The position numbers were made by a program, and so were the translations under genes. The notes under the pieces are model-generated. The model did not search any database and was not told the DNA's origin. It was given only the letters and a program-made list of their open reading frames with translations. Source: Photobacterium indicum (GTDB lineage Bacteria; Pseudomonadota; Gammaproteobacteria; Enterobacterales; Vibrionaceae). From it: 64,000 nucleotides of DNA. Shown here one piece after another: positions 1 to 9,361 of this stretch. The stretch is from the NCBI RefSeq assembly GCF_003026215.1, contig NZ_PYOC01000004.1, positions 1 through 64,000 of the forward strand. The letters are read 5' to 3'. Every line of letters begins with the position of its first letter. Positions within the stretch are counted from its first letter, which is position 1.

Positions 1-1
1 T

Positions 2-397
2 GAACCTGATTCTAGCTCTAACACGGAATCTGCTTCAACGGTAGAAGCCGAGGTCGATCCGAAGAAAGCCGCTATTGCTGCTGCCGTTGCACGTGCGAAA
101 GCCCGTAAAGCAGCGCAACAAGCTGATGCTGCTGAACCTGATTCTAGCTCTAACACGGAATCTGCTTCAACGGTAGAAGCCGAGGTCGATCCGAAGAAAG
201 CCGCTATTGCTGCTGCCGTTGCACGTGCGAAAGCCCGTAAAGCAGCGCAACAAGCTGATACAGCAGAACCTGACTCTAGCTCTAACACAGAATCTGCTTC
301 AACGGTAGAAGCCGAAGTCGACCCGAAGAAAGCCGCTATTGCTGCTGCCGTTGCACGTGCGAAAGCCCGTAAAGCGGCACAACAAGCAGAAAAAGAA
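2..397 (+). repeat. Three tandem 132-bp in-frame repeats in the rnfC tail
   Basis: Units start at 2, 134 and 266, exactly 132 bp (44 codons) apart. The first two differ only in their last few bases. The third has scattered synonymous changes and diverges at its end. The array runs off the left edge, so the total copy number is unknown. The near identity at DNA level points to recent duplication or homogenisation. Confidence 0.93.
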
Positions 398-424
398 GCT
401 CAACCGAATAACAAGGATAATTAA
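2..424 (+). CDS. rnfC: Electron transport complex subunit RnfC, C-terminal part (5' end outside window)
   Basis: Only the last 140 codons are present, open from the left edge to a TAA at 422-424. They encode an Ala/Lys/Arg-rich tail made of three 44-residue repeats, each with an acidic, Ser-rich half ([12 protein letters not shown]) followed by a basic helical half ([20 protein letters not shown]). RnfC is the peripheral NADH- and FMN-binding, 4Fe-4S-carrying subunit of the Rnf/Rsx ion-translocating oxidoreductase; those domains would lie upstream and are not visible. The assignment rests on the immediately following rnfD-rnfG-rnfE-nth order and on the repeat-rich Ala tail typical of gammaproteobacterial RnfC. 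Confidence 0.88.
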   Translation, partial: EPDSSSNTESASTVEAEVDPKKAAIAAAVARAKARKAAQQADAAEPDSSSNTESASTVEAEVDPKKAAIAAAVARAKARKAAQQADTAEPDSSSNTESASTVEAEVDPKKAAIAAAVARAKARKAAQQAEKEAQPNNKDN

Positions 425-427
425 GCC

Positions 428-1477
428 GTGGCTTTCAAAATCGCCAGTTCTCCGCATACCCATAATCGTCGCAGTACCAGCAGCATTATGCGTACCGTTA
501 TTTTCTGCACCGTTTTCGGTGTAGCTGCACAATGGTTCTTTTTTGGCTGGGGTACGTTAATCCAAGTTCTGTTGGCGTCTTCCGTTGCAGTTGTCACTGA
601 AGCTGTCATTGTTAAATTAAGAAAACGCCCAGTAATGCCTTATCTTCGAGATAATAGTGCATTACTAACCGGTCTTTTATTGGGCTTATCTATTCCACCT
701 TTAGCACCATGGTGGATCACGGTAATTGGGGTGATTTTTGCCATTCTTATCGCCAAACATCTCTATGGCGGCCTAGGGCAAAACCTCTTTAACCCAGCAA
801 TGGTGGCCTATGTAGTACTGCTTATTTCTTTTCCAGTACAAATGACAACATGGTTACCACCGGCGTCATTAAGTGCCGAGCCAGTATCATTAATTGATAG
901 TGTATATTCTGTTTTTACAGGGTTCACTCAAGATGGCTTTAGTGTTCATCAGCTACGCATGTCAGTCGATGGCGTAACAATGGCAACACCACTTGATACA
1001 TTCAAAACATCATTAACCACAGGGCTAACGGCCTCTGAAACATTAGCAAACCCAATCTATGGATCCATTGCAGGTATAGGCTGGGAGTGGGTCAATATTG
1101 GTTTCTTGATTGGTGGTTTAATCATGCTGAAAATGCGCATTATCCAATGGCAAATTCCAGCAGGAATGCTAGGTGCGCTATTTGTGATTAGCAGTATTGC
1201 CTACGTATTAAATCCTGACGGGACTGCTTCTCCTATCTTCCACCTATTCTCTGGTGCAACCATGTTAGGGGCATTCTTTATTGCGACCGATCCCGTCTCG
1301 GCATCAACGACAGTGAAAGGACGCATCATCTTTGGCGCACTCATTGGGCTCCTGGTTTACCTTATTCGAACTTGGGGTGGCTTCCCTGATGGGGTCGCAT
1401 TTGGGGTCTTACTTGGCAACATGTGTGTACCACTGATTGATTATTACACCCGACCTCGTACTTTCGGTCATTCTTAG
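428..1477 (+). CDS. rnfD: Rnf electron transport complex subunit RnfD
   Basis: Integral membrane flavoprotein of the Rnf complex, which couples electron flow between NADH and ferredoxin to Na+ or H+ movement; the E. coli counterpart RsxD also helps reset SoxR. The 349 residues contain several hydrophobic helices. The covalent FMN site is visible as D181-G-V-T-M-A-T187-P-L, with Thr187 at the position used in Vibrio cholerae RnfD. The start is a GTG at 428, three bases after the rnfC stop, giving the expected N-terminus ([10 protein letters not shown]). It is co-transcribed with rnfC, rnfG and rnfE. Confidence 0.95.
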   Translation: MAFKIASSPHTHNRRSTSSIMRTVIFCTVFGVAAQWFFFGWGTLIQVLLASSVAVVTEAVIVKLRKRPVMPYLRDNSALLTGLLLGLSIPPLAPWWITVIGVIFAILIAKHLYGGLGQNLFNPAMVAYVVLLISFPVQMTTWLPPASLSAEPVSLIDSVYSVFTGFTQDGFSVHQLRMSVDGVTMATPLDTFKTSLTTGLTASETLANPIYGSIAGIGWEWVNIGFLIGGLIMLKMRIIQWQIPAGMLGALFVISSIAYVLNPDGTASPIFHLFSGATMLGAFFIATDPVSASTTVKGRIIFGALIGLLVYLIRTWGGFPDGVAFGVLLGNMCVPLIDYYTRPRTFGHS

Positions 1478-1487
1478 GAGCGCTACC

Positions 1488-2123
1488 ATGCTAAATGCAA
1501 TGAAAAAAAATGGTGGAGTGCTAGCGATATTTGCCTTATTGGCAACAGCATTAGTGTCAGTCACCCACTTACTGACAGAAGATAAAATTCTAGAACAACA
1601 GCAAAAAGAGCTGCTAAAAGTTCTTAATCAGGTGATTCCAGCAGCCAATCATGACAATGAGCTGTATAAAAGTTGCACACTCATTACTAACCAGCAATAT
1701 ATCGGTACAGCTGCTCCCATGCCAGCATACATAGCGGAAAAAAATGGGAAACCTACGGGTGTTGCCATAGAAGCCATAGCACCCGATGGTTACAGTGGTG
1801 CGATTAAACTGATTGTCGGTTTAGACATGGCGGGTTATGTAACAGGTGTTCGGGTTCTACAACACAATGAAACACCCGGTTTAGGCGATAAAATCGAAAC
1901 CCGTATTACTGATTGGATCTATGCCTTTACAGGTAAGAAGTTGCAAGGTGAAAAAGATCCTGCATGGGCTGTAAGAAAAGACGGTGGTGAGTTCGATCAG
2001 TTTACTGGTGCAACGATCACACCGCGTGCCGTTGTAAAGGCGGTGAAGAATGTTTCACTATACTTTGAACGCTACCAGCAAGAACTACTCAGTCAACCTC
2101 TAAACTGTCAGGGTAAATCATGA
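1488..2123 (+). CDS. rnfG: Rnf electron transport complex subunit RnfG
   Basis: Membrane-anchored subunit that carries a covalently bound FMN on its periplasmic side. The 211 residues have one N-terminal membrane helix (about residues 10-28) and the flavinylation motif T173-G-A-T176 near the C-terminus, where the last Thr is the FMN attachment residue. The ATG at 1488 is preferred over an in-frame upstream codon at 1437 because AGGAG (1476-1480) lies 7 nt before it and the upstream start would extend into rnfD. It overlaps rnfE by 4 bp (ATGA), which suggests translational coupling. Confidence 0.94.
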   Translation: MLNAMKKNGGVLAIFALLATALVSVTHLLTEDKILEQQQKELLKVLNQVIPAANHDNELYKSCTLITNQQYIGTAAPMPAYIAEKNGKPTGVAIEAIAPDGYSGAIKLIVGLDMAGYVTGVRVLQHNETPGLGDKIETRITDWIYAFTGKKLQGEKDPAWAVRKDGGEFDQFTGATITPRAVVKAVKNVSLYFERYQQELLSQPLNCQGKS

Positions 2124-2821
2124 GTACAAATAAAGAATTAATGAAAAATGGCATGTGGGTCAATAACCCTGCCCTTGTACAACTATTAGGTTTGTGCCCA
2201 TTATTAGCTGTGTCGGCAACAGTAACCAATGCCCTTGGTTTAGGTTTAGCGACAACAGCGGTTTTAGTGGGTTCTAATTTGATCGTATCTTTGGTACGTC
2301 AATGGATCCCATCAGAAGTCCGTATTCCAGTATTTGTAATGATCATTGCAGCCTTAGTAACATGCGTACAATTACTAATGAATGCATACACTTATGGTTT
2401 ATACCAATCATTAGGAATCTTCATTCCATTGATTGTGACTAACTGTATTATTATTGGTCGTGCCGAAGCATTTGCCTCTAAAAACGACCCAATTCCCGCA
2501 GTCTTAGATGGATTATGGATGGGGCTAGGCATGACAGCAGTGCTCGTTGTACTAGGTGCCATGCGTGAGATTTTAGGTAACGGTACACTCTTCGATGGTG
2601 CAGATCGTCTACTGGGTGATTGGGCTTCGTCACTGCGTATTGAGGTATTCAGCTTTGACAGCAGCTTCTTGCTTGCCATGCTGCCACCTGGCGCATTCCT
2701 AGGTGTCGGCTTCATGATTGCGTTAAAAAATGTGATCGATAAGAAACGTGAAGAGAAAAACGCGTTAACTGCCGAGAAAAAGCCAGAAATCGAACGAGCA
2801 CGAATTACATCAGCCAATTAG
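2120..2821 (+). CDS. rnfE: Rnf electron transport complex subunit RnfE
   Basis: Integral membrane subunit of the Rnf complex, related to NqrD, with about six transmembrane helices. The sequence begins with the family-typical [20 protein letters not shown] region and has conserved Cys residues in membrane segments ([21 protein letters not shown]). The length, 233 residues, is normal. The polar charged tail (about residues 208-233) is cytoplasmic. The gene overlaps rnfG by 4 bp and is the last rnf gene before nth, the same order as E. coli rsxABCDGE-nth. Confidence 0.95.
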   Translation: MSTNKELMKNGMWVNNPALVQLLGLCPLLAVSATVTNALGLGLATTAVLVGSNLIVSLVRQWIPSEVRIPVFVMIIAALVTCVQLLMNAYTYGLYQSLGIFIPLIVTNCIIIGRAEAFASKNDPIPAVLDGLWMGLGMTAVLVVLGAMREILGNGTLFDGADRLLGDWASSLRIEVFSFDSSFLLAMLPPGAFLGVGFMIALKNVIDKKREEKNALTAEKKPEIERARITSAN

Positions 2822-2876
2822 AGCCAATTCGTATTGTTGTTAATCGTACAAAGTAAACCGCAAAACATTTATCACA

Positions 2877-2901
2877 TGATGGGCGACTCAACCGCCCATC
2901 A
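2877..2901 (+). terminator. Hairpin between rnfE and nth (weak terminator or attenuator)
   Basis: TGATGGGCG and CGCCCATCA form a perfect 9-bp stem with a 7-nt loop. No T-run follows, so it may stabilise the rnf transcript or partly reduce read-through into nth. Confidence 0.5.
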
Positions 2902-2963
2902 CTTCCTCCCTACGTTAGTTAATGTGATAACAAGCCACTTGCGGTGCAGCCAGGAAGCAAGCA

Positions 2964-3605
2964 ATGAACAACCAAAAACGTATCCAAATTCTAGAACGCT
3001 TACGAACAGAAAATCCTCAGCCTGAAACAGAGTTAAAGTGGAACTCTCCCTTTGAGCTGCTCATTGCTGTTCTCTTATCAGCTCAAGCGACAGATGTGAG
3101 TGTTAACAAGGCGACAGATAAACTCTACCCTATCGCGAATACACCACAAGCCATCTTCGATTTAGGTGTAGAGGGGGTTAAGCAGTATATTAAAACCATT
3201 GGGTTATTTAACTCCAAAGCTGAAAACGTCATTAAAACCTGCAAGATTTTACTTGATAAGCACAATGGTGAAATTCCAGAAGATCGTGAAGCGCTAGAAG
3301 CACTGCCAGGTGTTGGGCGAAAAACAGCAAATGTAGTGCTAAATACCGCGTTTGGCTGGCCAACAATTGCCGTTGATACCCATATCTTTCGTGTATCGAA
3401 TCGTACCAAATTTGCCATGGGTAAAAACGTTGACCAAGTAGAAGAAAAACTGCTTAAAGTCGTGCCAACAGAATTCAAAGTAGATGTGCATCATTGGTTA
3501 ATTCTACACGGACGTTATACCTGCATAGCACGTAAACCTCGCTGTGGCAGCTGTATTATTGAAGACCTCTGTGAATTCAAAGACAAAATATACCCTGACG
3601 AATAA
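2964..3605 (+). CDS. nth: Endonuclease III (DNA glycosylase/AP lyase)
   Basis: Base-excision repair enzyme that removes oxidised pyrimidines and cleaves the abasic site. The helix-hairpin-helix LPGVGRKTANVV contains the catalytic Lys120, and Asp138 lies in VDTHIFRVSNR. The 4Fe-4S cluster ligands are Cys187, Cys194, Cys197 and Cys203. All of these match E. coli Nth numbering. The length of 213 residues is standard. The start is ATG 2964 with GGAAG upstream. It follows rnfE and lies 24 bp before gloA, a conserved neighbourhood. Confidence 0.96.
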   Translation: MNNQKRIQILERLRTENPQPETELKWNSPFELLIAVLLSAQATDVSVNKATDKLYPIANTPQAIFDLGVEGVKQYIKTIGLFNSKAENVIKTCKILLDKHNGEIPEDREALEALPGVGRKTANVVLNTAFGWPTIAVDTHIFRVSNRTKFAMGKNVDQVEEKLLKVVPTEFKVDVHHWLILHGRYTCIARKPRCGSCIIEDLCEFKDKIYPDE

Positions 3606-3629
3606 TCTTAAAACGCACTGGAGTAACAC

Positions 3630-4022
3630 ATGGCTAATGGACGTATTCTTCACACAATGCTTCGCGTCGGTGATCTAGACCGCGCAATTAATTTTTATAC
3701 CAATGTAATGGGCATGGATTTACTTCGTAAGCGTGAAAATGAAGCCTATAAATACACACTTGCTTTCGTCGGATATGGTGATGAATCGCAAGGTGCTGTT
3801 ATTGAGTTGACCTATAACTGGGGAACAACTGAATATGAAATGGGCGACGCTTTTGGTCACATAGCTATTGGCACTGAAGATATCTATGCAACGTGTGATG
3901 CCATTAAAGCTGCTGGCGGCAATGTAACTCGCGAGCCTGGCCCTGTTAAAGGCGGCAACACACATATTGCCTTTGTGACCGACCCTGATGGTTACAAAAT
4001 CGAACTAATCCAACGCGCATAA
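3630..4022 (+). CDS. gloA: Lactoylglutathione lyase (glyoxalase I)
   Basis: Converts the methylglyoxal-glutathione hemithioacetal to S-lactoylglutathione. The 130 residues form two VOC modules with metal ligands His8, Glu59, His77 and Glu125, equivalent to E. coli H5, E56, H74 and E122 with three extra N-terminal residues. Start ATG 3630 is preceded by GGAG. It is probably transcribed together with nth and ends at the strong terminator at 4029-4056. Confidence 0.95.
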   Translation: MANGRILHTMLRVGDLDRAINFYTNVMGMDLLRKRENEAYKYTLAFVGYGDESQGAVIELTYNWGTTEYEMGDAFGHIAIGTEDIYATCDAIKAAGGNVTREPGPVKGGNTHIAFVTDPDGYKIELIQRA

Positions 4023-4028
4023 TTCGAT

Positions 4029-4056
4029 AAAAAGCCCGAGATCATCGGGCTTTTTT
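4029..4056. terminator. Bidirectional rho-independent terminator after gloA
   Basis: AAAAAGCCCGA and TCGGGCTTTTTT form a GC-rich stem flanked by A and T runs, between convergent gloA and the small exported-protein gene. Confidence 0.9.
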
Positions 4057-4072
4057 GATTTTAGTGTATAGA

Positions 4073-4411
4073 TTATTCAACTTTACTAAAATATTCCGTT
4101 ACTTCAGCACGGTAATTGCTGTCGCTCTGTGTTGCTTCATTAAACTCTACGGAATAAAAAGGTACTTTCGACTCTTTCACTCTTTCGGCAATGTTATGCT
4201 CTAAATTATCAACACTGACAGTACTGAATACTTCATAGGTTATTGCTCGGTTTAAACCTAGCTCTTCTGCTCGCTCTACCGTGATTAACTCTGAAGTCAC
4301 TTCACTGGTAACTTGCTCTAGCGCTTCAGTCGCGTCACTACCAACCACCGCTTTATCGTCAGCAAAAACGGAAAATGAGCACACCATTAGCAATAAAATA
4401 ATTTTCTTCAT
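4073..4411 (-). CDS. Small exported protein, DUF1471-like (YdgH/BhsA/McbA type)
   Basis: A 112-residue protein with a clear signal peptide (MKKIILLLMVCSFSVFADD, cleavage likely after VFA), so periplasmic or secreted. The mature part has one short alpha/beta domain (about residues 42-110: ITVERAEELGL..., VSVDNLEHNIAERV, PFYSVEF, YRAEVTEYF). This resembles the DUF1471 layout of stress-induced E. coli proteins, but the match is by eye and weak. It stands alone, divergent from sodA across a 163-bp region with a Fur-like box, so it could share iron control. The function is unknown. Confidence 0.7.
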   Translation of the reverse strand: MKKIILLLMVCSFSVFADDKAVVGSDATEALEQVTSEVTSELITVERAEELGLNRAITYEVFSTVSVDNLEHNIAERVKESKVPFYSVEFNEATQSDSNYRAEVTEYFSKVE

Positions 4412-4524
4412 TTCACACCACTCTTTCTTCTTAGTTATATGTTTCAGCGATGATTAACACAATATTCATCACTGGGTCCAACCTAATCATAGTTAATAAT
4501 CTCAAAAAAGTTATGGTTGTTAAT

Positions 4525-4543
4525 GGGAGTGATTATCATTACC
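4525..4543. promoter_or_regulatory. Fur-like box upstream of sodA
   Basis: GGGAGTGATTATCATTACC matches 14 of 19 positions of the classical Fur consensus GATAATGATAATCATTATC. It lies 32-50 bp before the sodA start and could also affect the divergent small exported-protein gene. E. coli sodA is Fur-repressed, so the placement makes sense. Confidence 0.65.
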
Positions 4544-4574
4544 ATGTATAGGAATAATCAAGGGAGTCTCTTTT

Positions 4575-5186
4575 ATGCCTTTTAGCTTTCCAAAGTTACC
4601 TTATGCTTATGATGCACTTGAACCTTATATCGATAAAAAAACGGTAGAGATCCACTATAGCCGTCATCACAAAACGTACTTTGATAAGTTCGTTGCTGCC
4701 ATTGCCGGAACAGAGCTTGAAACCCAGCCACTACATACTATCTTTGCCAATGTCTCATCACATTCACCAGCAGTAAGAAACCATGGTGGCGGTTTCTTTA
4801 ACCACAATCTTTACTGGCAATGTATGTCACCAGCAGGAGGCAGCCAACCTTCAGGCTTACTCGCTGAAGCAATTTACTGCCACTTCGGTAATTTTGAATT
4901 ATTTAAAGAAGCATTTTCTAATGCAGCAACAAACCACTTTGGTTCCGGATTTATTTGGCTTTCCGTTGTCGAGGGGCGATTAGAGATCTCGGCAACGAGC
5001 AATCAAGATAATCCTTTAATGGATATTGCAGACAACCGCGGCGAGCCAATTCTAGCCCTTGATGTATGGGAGCATGCTTATTACATCAGCTATCAAAATA
5101 AACGCCCTGATTATATCAATGCTTGGTGGAATGTGGTCGATTGGGAGCAAGTCTCGCAGCACTACTTAGATATATTACAACAGTAA
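4575..5186 (+). CDS. sodA: Superoxide dismutase, Mn-type
   Basis: Dismutates superoxide to H2O2 and O2 in the cytoplasm. The 203 residues carry metal ligands His27, His77, Asp163 and His167 (the last two in LDVWEHAYY). Metal type is inferred from second-sphere residues: Gly at the GGGFFNH position and Gln144 in TSNQDNPL are the Mn-SOD arrangement, unlike the FNNAAQ of the Fe-type sodB at 15.3 kb. The start is ATG 4575 with AGGGAG upstream. A Fur box just upstream suggests induction under iron limitation, when the Fe enzyme would be short of metal. It sits between gloA and motY, next to a DUF2753-like gene. Confidence 0.93.
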   Translation: MPFSFPKLPYAYDALEPYIDKKTVEIHYSRHHKTYFDKFVAAIAGTELETQPLHTIFANVSSHSPAVRNHGGGFFNHNLYWQCMSPAGGSQPSGLLAEAIYCHFGNFELFKEAFSNAATNHFGSGFIWLSVVEGRLEISATSNQDNPLMDIADNRGEPILALDVWEHAYYISYQNKRPDYINAWWNVVDWEQVSQHYLDILQQ

Positions 5187-5289
5187 TCAGCAGTTTTACT
5201 CCACAAGAATGAGTGCTGATTAATATAAATTACCGTTAATATCACGCCCCCTTTACGTCTCAACGTTGGGGTTAAAAAAGGGAAAAACC

Positions 5290-5733
5290 ATGGACGTTTC
5301 AAGGTGGGAAACACATACGCTACTAGCAACGGAAGCCGAAAACAGTAACAAACCTATGATGTCTATTATTCATTATCAACTTGCTTTAGCTGAATCTCAG
5401 CAGCTTGAACCGATTCATGGTACACGTGATGAGTTAGAAGATCTGCTTACCATTAAGGTAGTTTCATGCCATAACCTTGCCGACTTTTGGCGTAAGAATG
5501 GAGACAGTGATTATGAGCTCAAATATCTTCAGCTTGCATCTGAGCAAGTGATGTCGCTGATCCCACAATGCCCAAGAAAAGAATGTGATGCTTTTATTGA
5601 AACCATCGGATGTTGCCGTTCAGCATTAATTGAATTTTTAAAGCGCCATCCAAACCCTATTATTGCAAAGCAGCTCTCTCACATCAGTACGAGCAACCAA
5701 TGTGAATTAATTGCTAAATTTCGACTGCATTAA
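5290..5733 (+). CDS. DUF2753-like helical protein of unknown function
   Basis: A 147-residue soluble, mostly helical protein (MDVSRWETHTLLATEAENSN... to ...CELIAKFRLH) with TPR-like helix pairs (SIIHYQLALAESQQL; HNLADFWRKNGDSDYELKYLQLASEQV) and several Cys residues (QCPRKECDAF, GCCRSALIEF). I recognise it as resembling the Vibrionaceae family DUF2753 from memory. The ATG at 5290 with AAGGG upstream is preferred over an in-frame TTG at 5266. It lies 103 bp after sodA in the same direction and may be read from the same promoter. Its function is unknown. Confidence 0.78.
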   Translation: MDVSRWETHTLLATEAENSNKPMMSIIHYQLALAESQQLEPIHGTRDELEDLLTIKVVSCHNLADFWRKNGDSDYELKYLQLASEQVMSLIPQCPRKECDAFIETIGCCRSALIEFLKRHPNPIIAKQLSHISTSNQCELIAKFRLH

Positions 5734-5828
5734 TACCCGTTATGAATAAGCAAGGGGACAAAACGAGGCTACAGGGTAGTAAGAGTGATACAAAGAACAA
5801 CATTAAGCAAAAATATCACCTCAATAAA

Positions 5829-5861
5829 AAAGAGTTTCGCGTTATACACACGAAACTCTTT
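5829..5861. terminator. Bidirectional terminator between the DUF2753-like gene and motY
   Basis: AAAGAGTTTCG and CGAAACTCTTT make an 11-bp perfect stem with an 11-nt loop between convergent genes. Confidence 0.85.
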
Positions 5862-5902
5862 CTACTATCGTCAATAAGCCACCAGCTATAGTGAAATACG
5901 TA

Positions 5903-6793
5903 TTAAATAATTGTTCTACCCAACGAGATAACAACACGACGGTTTTTATTACGCCCTATTGGGGTATCGTTATCTGCTATTGGACGACGCTTACCATACG
6001 CTTCGACTTGAATACGATTTTTAGGTAGCCCTAGCGACATAAAGTATTCTTCCAATTTCTTTGCTCTGCGTTCAGATAAGCTCTGATTCACATTGGTACC
6101 ACCTGTAGAATCGCTGTAGGTCGCTAGTAACACCAAATCAATATCATCACTGTAACGCACAAAATCTGTAATTTGAGCTAAACGCCGCTGAGAAGGTTTA
6201 TTCAATTCATCGCTATCCATATCATAATGCAACACAGTAAAAGCGATATCTTCAAAGCTATATGGAAGCAGGTTATCTAGACAGACGCTAAATTGCTGAT
6301 ATGGCGCTTGAAAAGACACCGCTGAAAGCCCTACTTCAATCATTTTATCTCGATGCTGCCAATCGTTATAACTGAACGTAGGATAACGCCCACTTTCAAG
6401 CTCAGATAACATTGCCCACGCCATTTGACCACCGACGTAACCATCGAACTGCTTAAAAAATTGGATCTGCGTTATCGGTTCAGCCGCTTCACCCGGCATC
6501 CAACGCGCAGGCATTGACACCAAATTGACATTGCGTGTTTCACCCATAGGGCGGCGCATTTTAAGCTCAAAATCTAAATTGATTTTTTTCCCCGCCTTTG
6601 ACGTGAATTGAGCCTCTCCATAACTTGGAATAGCATGAATCATACGGCATTCAAGTGGCGTATCGACTGCAACTTTCCAGCTTGATTGTGCTGGTGTCGC
6701 CACATATTGTTTAGCAGCCATGACTGACGGACTTAATACTAAACTCGTTAATACCGAAGCATTTAAACAAACAATTTTAAAAAATGTATTCAT
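5903..6793 (-). CDS. motY: Sodium-type flagellar motor protein MotY
   Basis: Periplasmic T-ring protein needed to place the Na+-driven PomA/PomB stator around the polar flagellum. The 296 residues start with a signal peptide (cleavage near [10 protein letters not shown]), followed by a Vibrio-type N-terminal domain (about residues 27-180) that contacts the motor. A C-terminal OmpA-like peptidoglycan-binding domain (about 185-292) contains the characteristic [27 protein letters not shown] and [21 protein letters not shown] segments. It is divergent from rnt with 170 bp between; the motY-rnt pairing is familiar in Vibrio. Confidence 0.94.
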   Translation of the reverse strand: MNTFFKIVCLNASVLTSLVLSPSVMAAKQYVATPAQSSWKVAVDTPLECRMIHAIPSYGEAQFTSKAGKKINLDFELKMRRPMGETRNVNLVSMPARWMPGEAAEPITQIQFFKQFDGYVGGQMAWAMLSELESGRYPTFSYNDWQHRDKMIEVGLSAVSFQAPYQQFSVCLDNLLPYSFEDIAFTVLHYDMDSDELNKPSQRRLAQITDFVRYSDDIDLVLLATYSDSTGGTNVNQSLSERRAKKLEEYFMSLGLPKNRIQVEAYGKRRPIADNDTPIGRNKNRRVVISLGRTII

Positions 6794-6963
6794 GCTTTTC
6801 CAAATCTAACAACAGGGCTTTTGCGCTACTTCCTATTGTATCGAATTTAATTCAAAAATCTTTAGTCGATCACCGTCAGATTATGAACATTTGTAACCAG
6901 AAGGTTTAGCTAGACTTCTGAATCTGACATAATGCCAGCCTATTTTTTATCGACAGCAGTGTT

Positions 6964-7635
6964 ATGAGCGAACAAAACGAACTAAATACATTAAAAAGTC
7001 GCTTCCGCGGCTACTTCCCCGTAGTCATTGACGTTGAGACTGCCGGCTTTAATTCTAAAACTGATGCCCTACTTGAAATCTGTGCCGTTACATTACAAAT
7101 GGATGAAGATGGTTGGTTAAAACCAGCGTCAACCATTCACTTTCATGTAGCACCCTTTGAAGGCGCAGTTTTACATAAAGAAGCATTAGAATTTAATGGC
7201 ATTCGTGACCCGTTCAGCCCATTACGTGGCGCTGTGTCTGAAGAAACGGCATTAAAAGAAATCTATAAGCAAATACGTAAAGAACAAAAAGCCGCTGATT
7301 GCTCACGTGCGATCATGGTTGCGCACAATGCTAACTTCGACCATAGCTTTGTAATGGAAGCATCAGAACGTGCCCGTCTAAAACGCAATCCTTTCCACCC
7401 TTTTGCCACTTTCGACACTGCCGCATTAAGCGGTTTAGCATTCGGTCAAACTGTTTTAGCGAAAGCCTGTAAGACGGCTGGCGTCGCATTTGATAACAAA
7501 GAAGCACACTCTGCCCTATACGATACAGAGCGTACAGCAGAACTATTTTGTGAGATTGTTAACAAATGGAAAAAATTAGGCGGATGGCCGCTTTTTGAAT
7601 CTCAAACAGAAGAAAACGAAAAGTCTCAAAATTAA
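6964..7635 (+). CDS. rnt: Ribonuclease T
   Basis: DEDDh 3'-5' exoribonuclease that trims tRNA, 5S and 23S rRNA 3' ends and turns over tRNA CCA ends. Catalytic residues are Asp23 and Glu25 (VIDVETAGF), Asp126 (HNANFDHSF), His182 and Asp187 ([15 protein letters not shown]), matching E. coli RNase T with a shift of one in the C-terminal half. The length of 223 residues is normal. ATG 6964 is the only sensible start. A terminator follows at 7665-7686. Confidence 0.96.
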   Translation: MSEQNELNTLKSRFRGYFPVVIDVETAGFNSKTDALLEICAVTLQMDEDGWLKPASTIHFHVAPFEGAVLHKEALEFNGIRDPFSPLRGAVSEETALKEIYKQIRKEQKAADCSRAIMVAHNANFDHSFVMEASERARLKRNPFHPFATFDTAALSGLAFGQTVLAKACKTAGVAFDNKEAHSALYDTERTAELFCEIVNKWKKLGGWPLFESQTEENEKSQN

Positions 7636-7664
7636 AACACCCAAAACTCATCAGACCTCCTATG

Positions 7665-7686
7665 AGCCCAGCACTGCTGGGCTTTT
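7665..7686 (+). terminator. Terminator after rnt
   Basis: AGCCCAG / CTGGGCT stem with a 5-nt loop followed by TTTT. Confidence 0.8.
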
Positions 7687-8069
7687 AGATCTATAATTCC
7701 AAACGATCGTTTTATTTAAAACAAACGTTTAAAACGCAATTTAATCGAATACTGCTCAATTGCCCATCAATATTAAAAACAGTGATTTACATCGGGTTAA
7801 CATTTAAAACTTTCCTCTTTATACTCCATAACTGTGTTTCATATTGTTTTAGGTTATGTCCATGAGAGACTAATCGCGCAAGCATAATCACTTTGCATCA
7901 TATGGATATGACGCATCTATACCTAGATGGCATCCTTTCCTTTCAGCGCGCTTAACATGGCTCTATTTATCTGAACATTGTTGAAGCTCAATAAAATTGA
8001 GTTGTTTTTCCTTCATGGAATGAAGAACAAGAAGCTAAATAAAGAAGCGAATAAAGAGGCAAAATAATA
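7687..8069 (+). other. 383-bp intergenic region before fadL
   Basis: No convincing gene. It holds the predicted sigma-70 promoter at 7797-7825 and a roughly 240-nt untranslated leader. No FadR-type TGGTCNGACCA sequence was seen here. Confidence 0.6.
7797..7825 (+). promoter_or_regulatory. Predicted sigma-70 promoter for fadL-volA
   Basis: TTAACA (7797-7802), 17-bp spacer, TATACT (7820-7825). The only strong -35/-10 pair noticed in the gap; it implies a long 5' leader. Confidence 0.5.
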
Positions 8070-9329
8070 ATGTCCAAAAATATAAAATTCAGTGCTATTG
8101 CCGTAACAGCCGCTTTCATGTCACTTAATGTAAATGCAGCGGGCTTCCAAGTTAATGAACACTCTGCATCTGGCCTTGGCCGAGCATTCTCAGGTGAAGT
8201 TGCAGTAGCAGATAACGCATCTGTTCTTGCACGCAACCCCGCAGCGATGGCCATGTTTGAACGCATGGAGTTTTCAGGTAGTTTATCTCTGATTGACCCT
8301 TCCGTTGACATATCTACTGTTGATAGCACTCCAAGCCAAACGTACAATAATGTTGCCCCCTTTGCTGCTGTGCCAGCTGGTTATTTTATTCAACCGATTA
8401 ACGATCAATTAGCTTGGGGGATTGGGATATTTTCGAATTATGGATTCGCAACCGACTACCCCGCAGATGCAAATTTCGGTGCTTTAGCAGGCATGACCGA
8501 TCTAATCACCCTAAATATTAATCCCAACATCTCATGGCGAATAAATGAACATTTCAGTGTTGGTGCTGGTGTATCTCTTGTTTATGCCGATGCGGAATTA
8601 AACCGTAATTTCGGAAGCCTTGCACCTATATATGACACTGAACCAAGCCAAACACTTATCAATCTTCAGGGTGATACGTGGGAATGGGGGTGGAATATTG
8701 GTGCCTTATGGGAATTAGATGAAAATAACCGCTTTGGTTTTAGCTACCGCTCGCAAGTAGATTTAGAGTTCGAAGGTAAATTCACTGATTATCAAGGTAG
8801 TGGTGTTGCGGGTGCTTCCCCAACCAACCCGGCCACCGTTGATGGTGTTCTAAAAGTCCCTCTTCCTGCAATTGCTGAAATTGGTGGTTTTCACCAATTA
8901 TCAAAGCAATGGGCTGTGCACTATGGTGTTCAATGGACTCAATGGAGCAAATTTACCGAACTTAAAGCAACAAGTGATGACTGTATAAATAATACCTGTC
9001 TGCTCAAAGAAGAAGATTATGACGATAACTTCCGCTACTCCATCGGTGCAACATATACCCTTAACCCTGAATGGATACTCCGTACAGGCTTCGCGTTTGA
9101 TGAGCAAGCAGGTAAGGCCACATTAAGCATCCCTGATACTGACCGTTACTGGTATTCAGCTGGCTTTACTTACCTTTATAACAATGACTTATCATTTGAT
9201 CTCGGTGTCACATACCTTTACGGCAAGAGCGACACATTTAAGGAAGAGTATGTCGATGGCAGAGAGTATGAATTTAGTGGCAAAAACTATGCGTGGCTAG
9301 GTGCAGCACAAGTTAACTACAAATTCTAA
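8070..9329 (+). CDS. fadL: Outer membrane long-chain fatty acid transporter, FadL family
   Basis: A 14-stranded outer-membrane barrel family that takes up long-chain fatty acids and other hydrophobic molecules. The 419 residues begin with a signal peptide (cleavage near NVNA-AGFQVNE). The mature N-terminus has the FadL hatch signature GFQVNEHSASGLGRAFSGEVAVADNAS and the NPA motif (ARNPAAMAMFE). The C-terminus ends in an aromatic Phe (QVNYKF), as expected for assembly by the BAM machinery. It sits 32 bp upstream of the volA-type lipase; in V. cholerae, VolA frees fatty acids that a neighbouring FadL imports. Confidence 0.92.
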   Translation: MSKNIKFSAIAVTAAFMSLNVNAAGFQVNEHSASGLGRAFSGEVAVADNASVLARNPAAMAMFERMEFSGSLSLIDPSVDISTVDSTPSQTYNNVAPFAAVPAGYFIQPINDQLAWGIGIFSNYGFATDYPADANFGALAGMTDLITLNINPNISWRINEHFSVGAGVSLVYADAELNRNFGSLAPIYDTEPSQTLINLQGDTWEWGWNIGALWELDENNRFGFSYRSQVDLEFEGKFTDYQGSGVAGASPTNPATVDGVLKVPLPAIAEIGGFHQLSKQWAVHYGVQWTQWSKFTELKATSDDCINNTCLLKEEDYDDNFRYSIGATYTLNPEWILRTGFAFDEQAGKATLSIPDTDRYWYSAGFTYLYNNDLSFDLGVTYLYGKSDTFKEEYVDGREYEFSGKNYAWLGAAQVNYKF

Positions 9330-9361
9330 TTCTCGCGATAAGATCTTTAAGGAAAAATTTC

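Noticed and set aside
2..397. Tandem repeat considered as a CRISPR array
   Set aside because: Units are 132 bp, contiguous and in frame within rnfC, without spacers.
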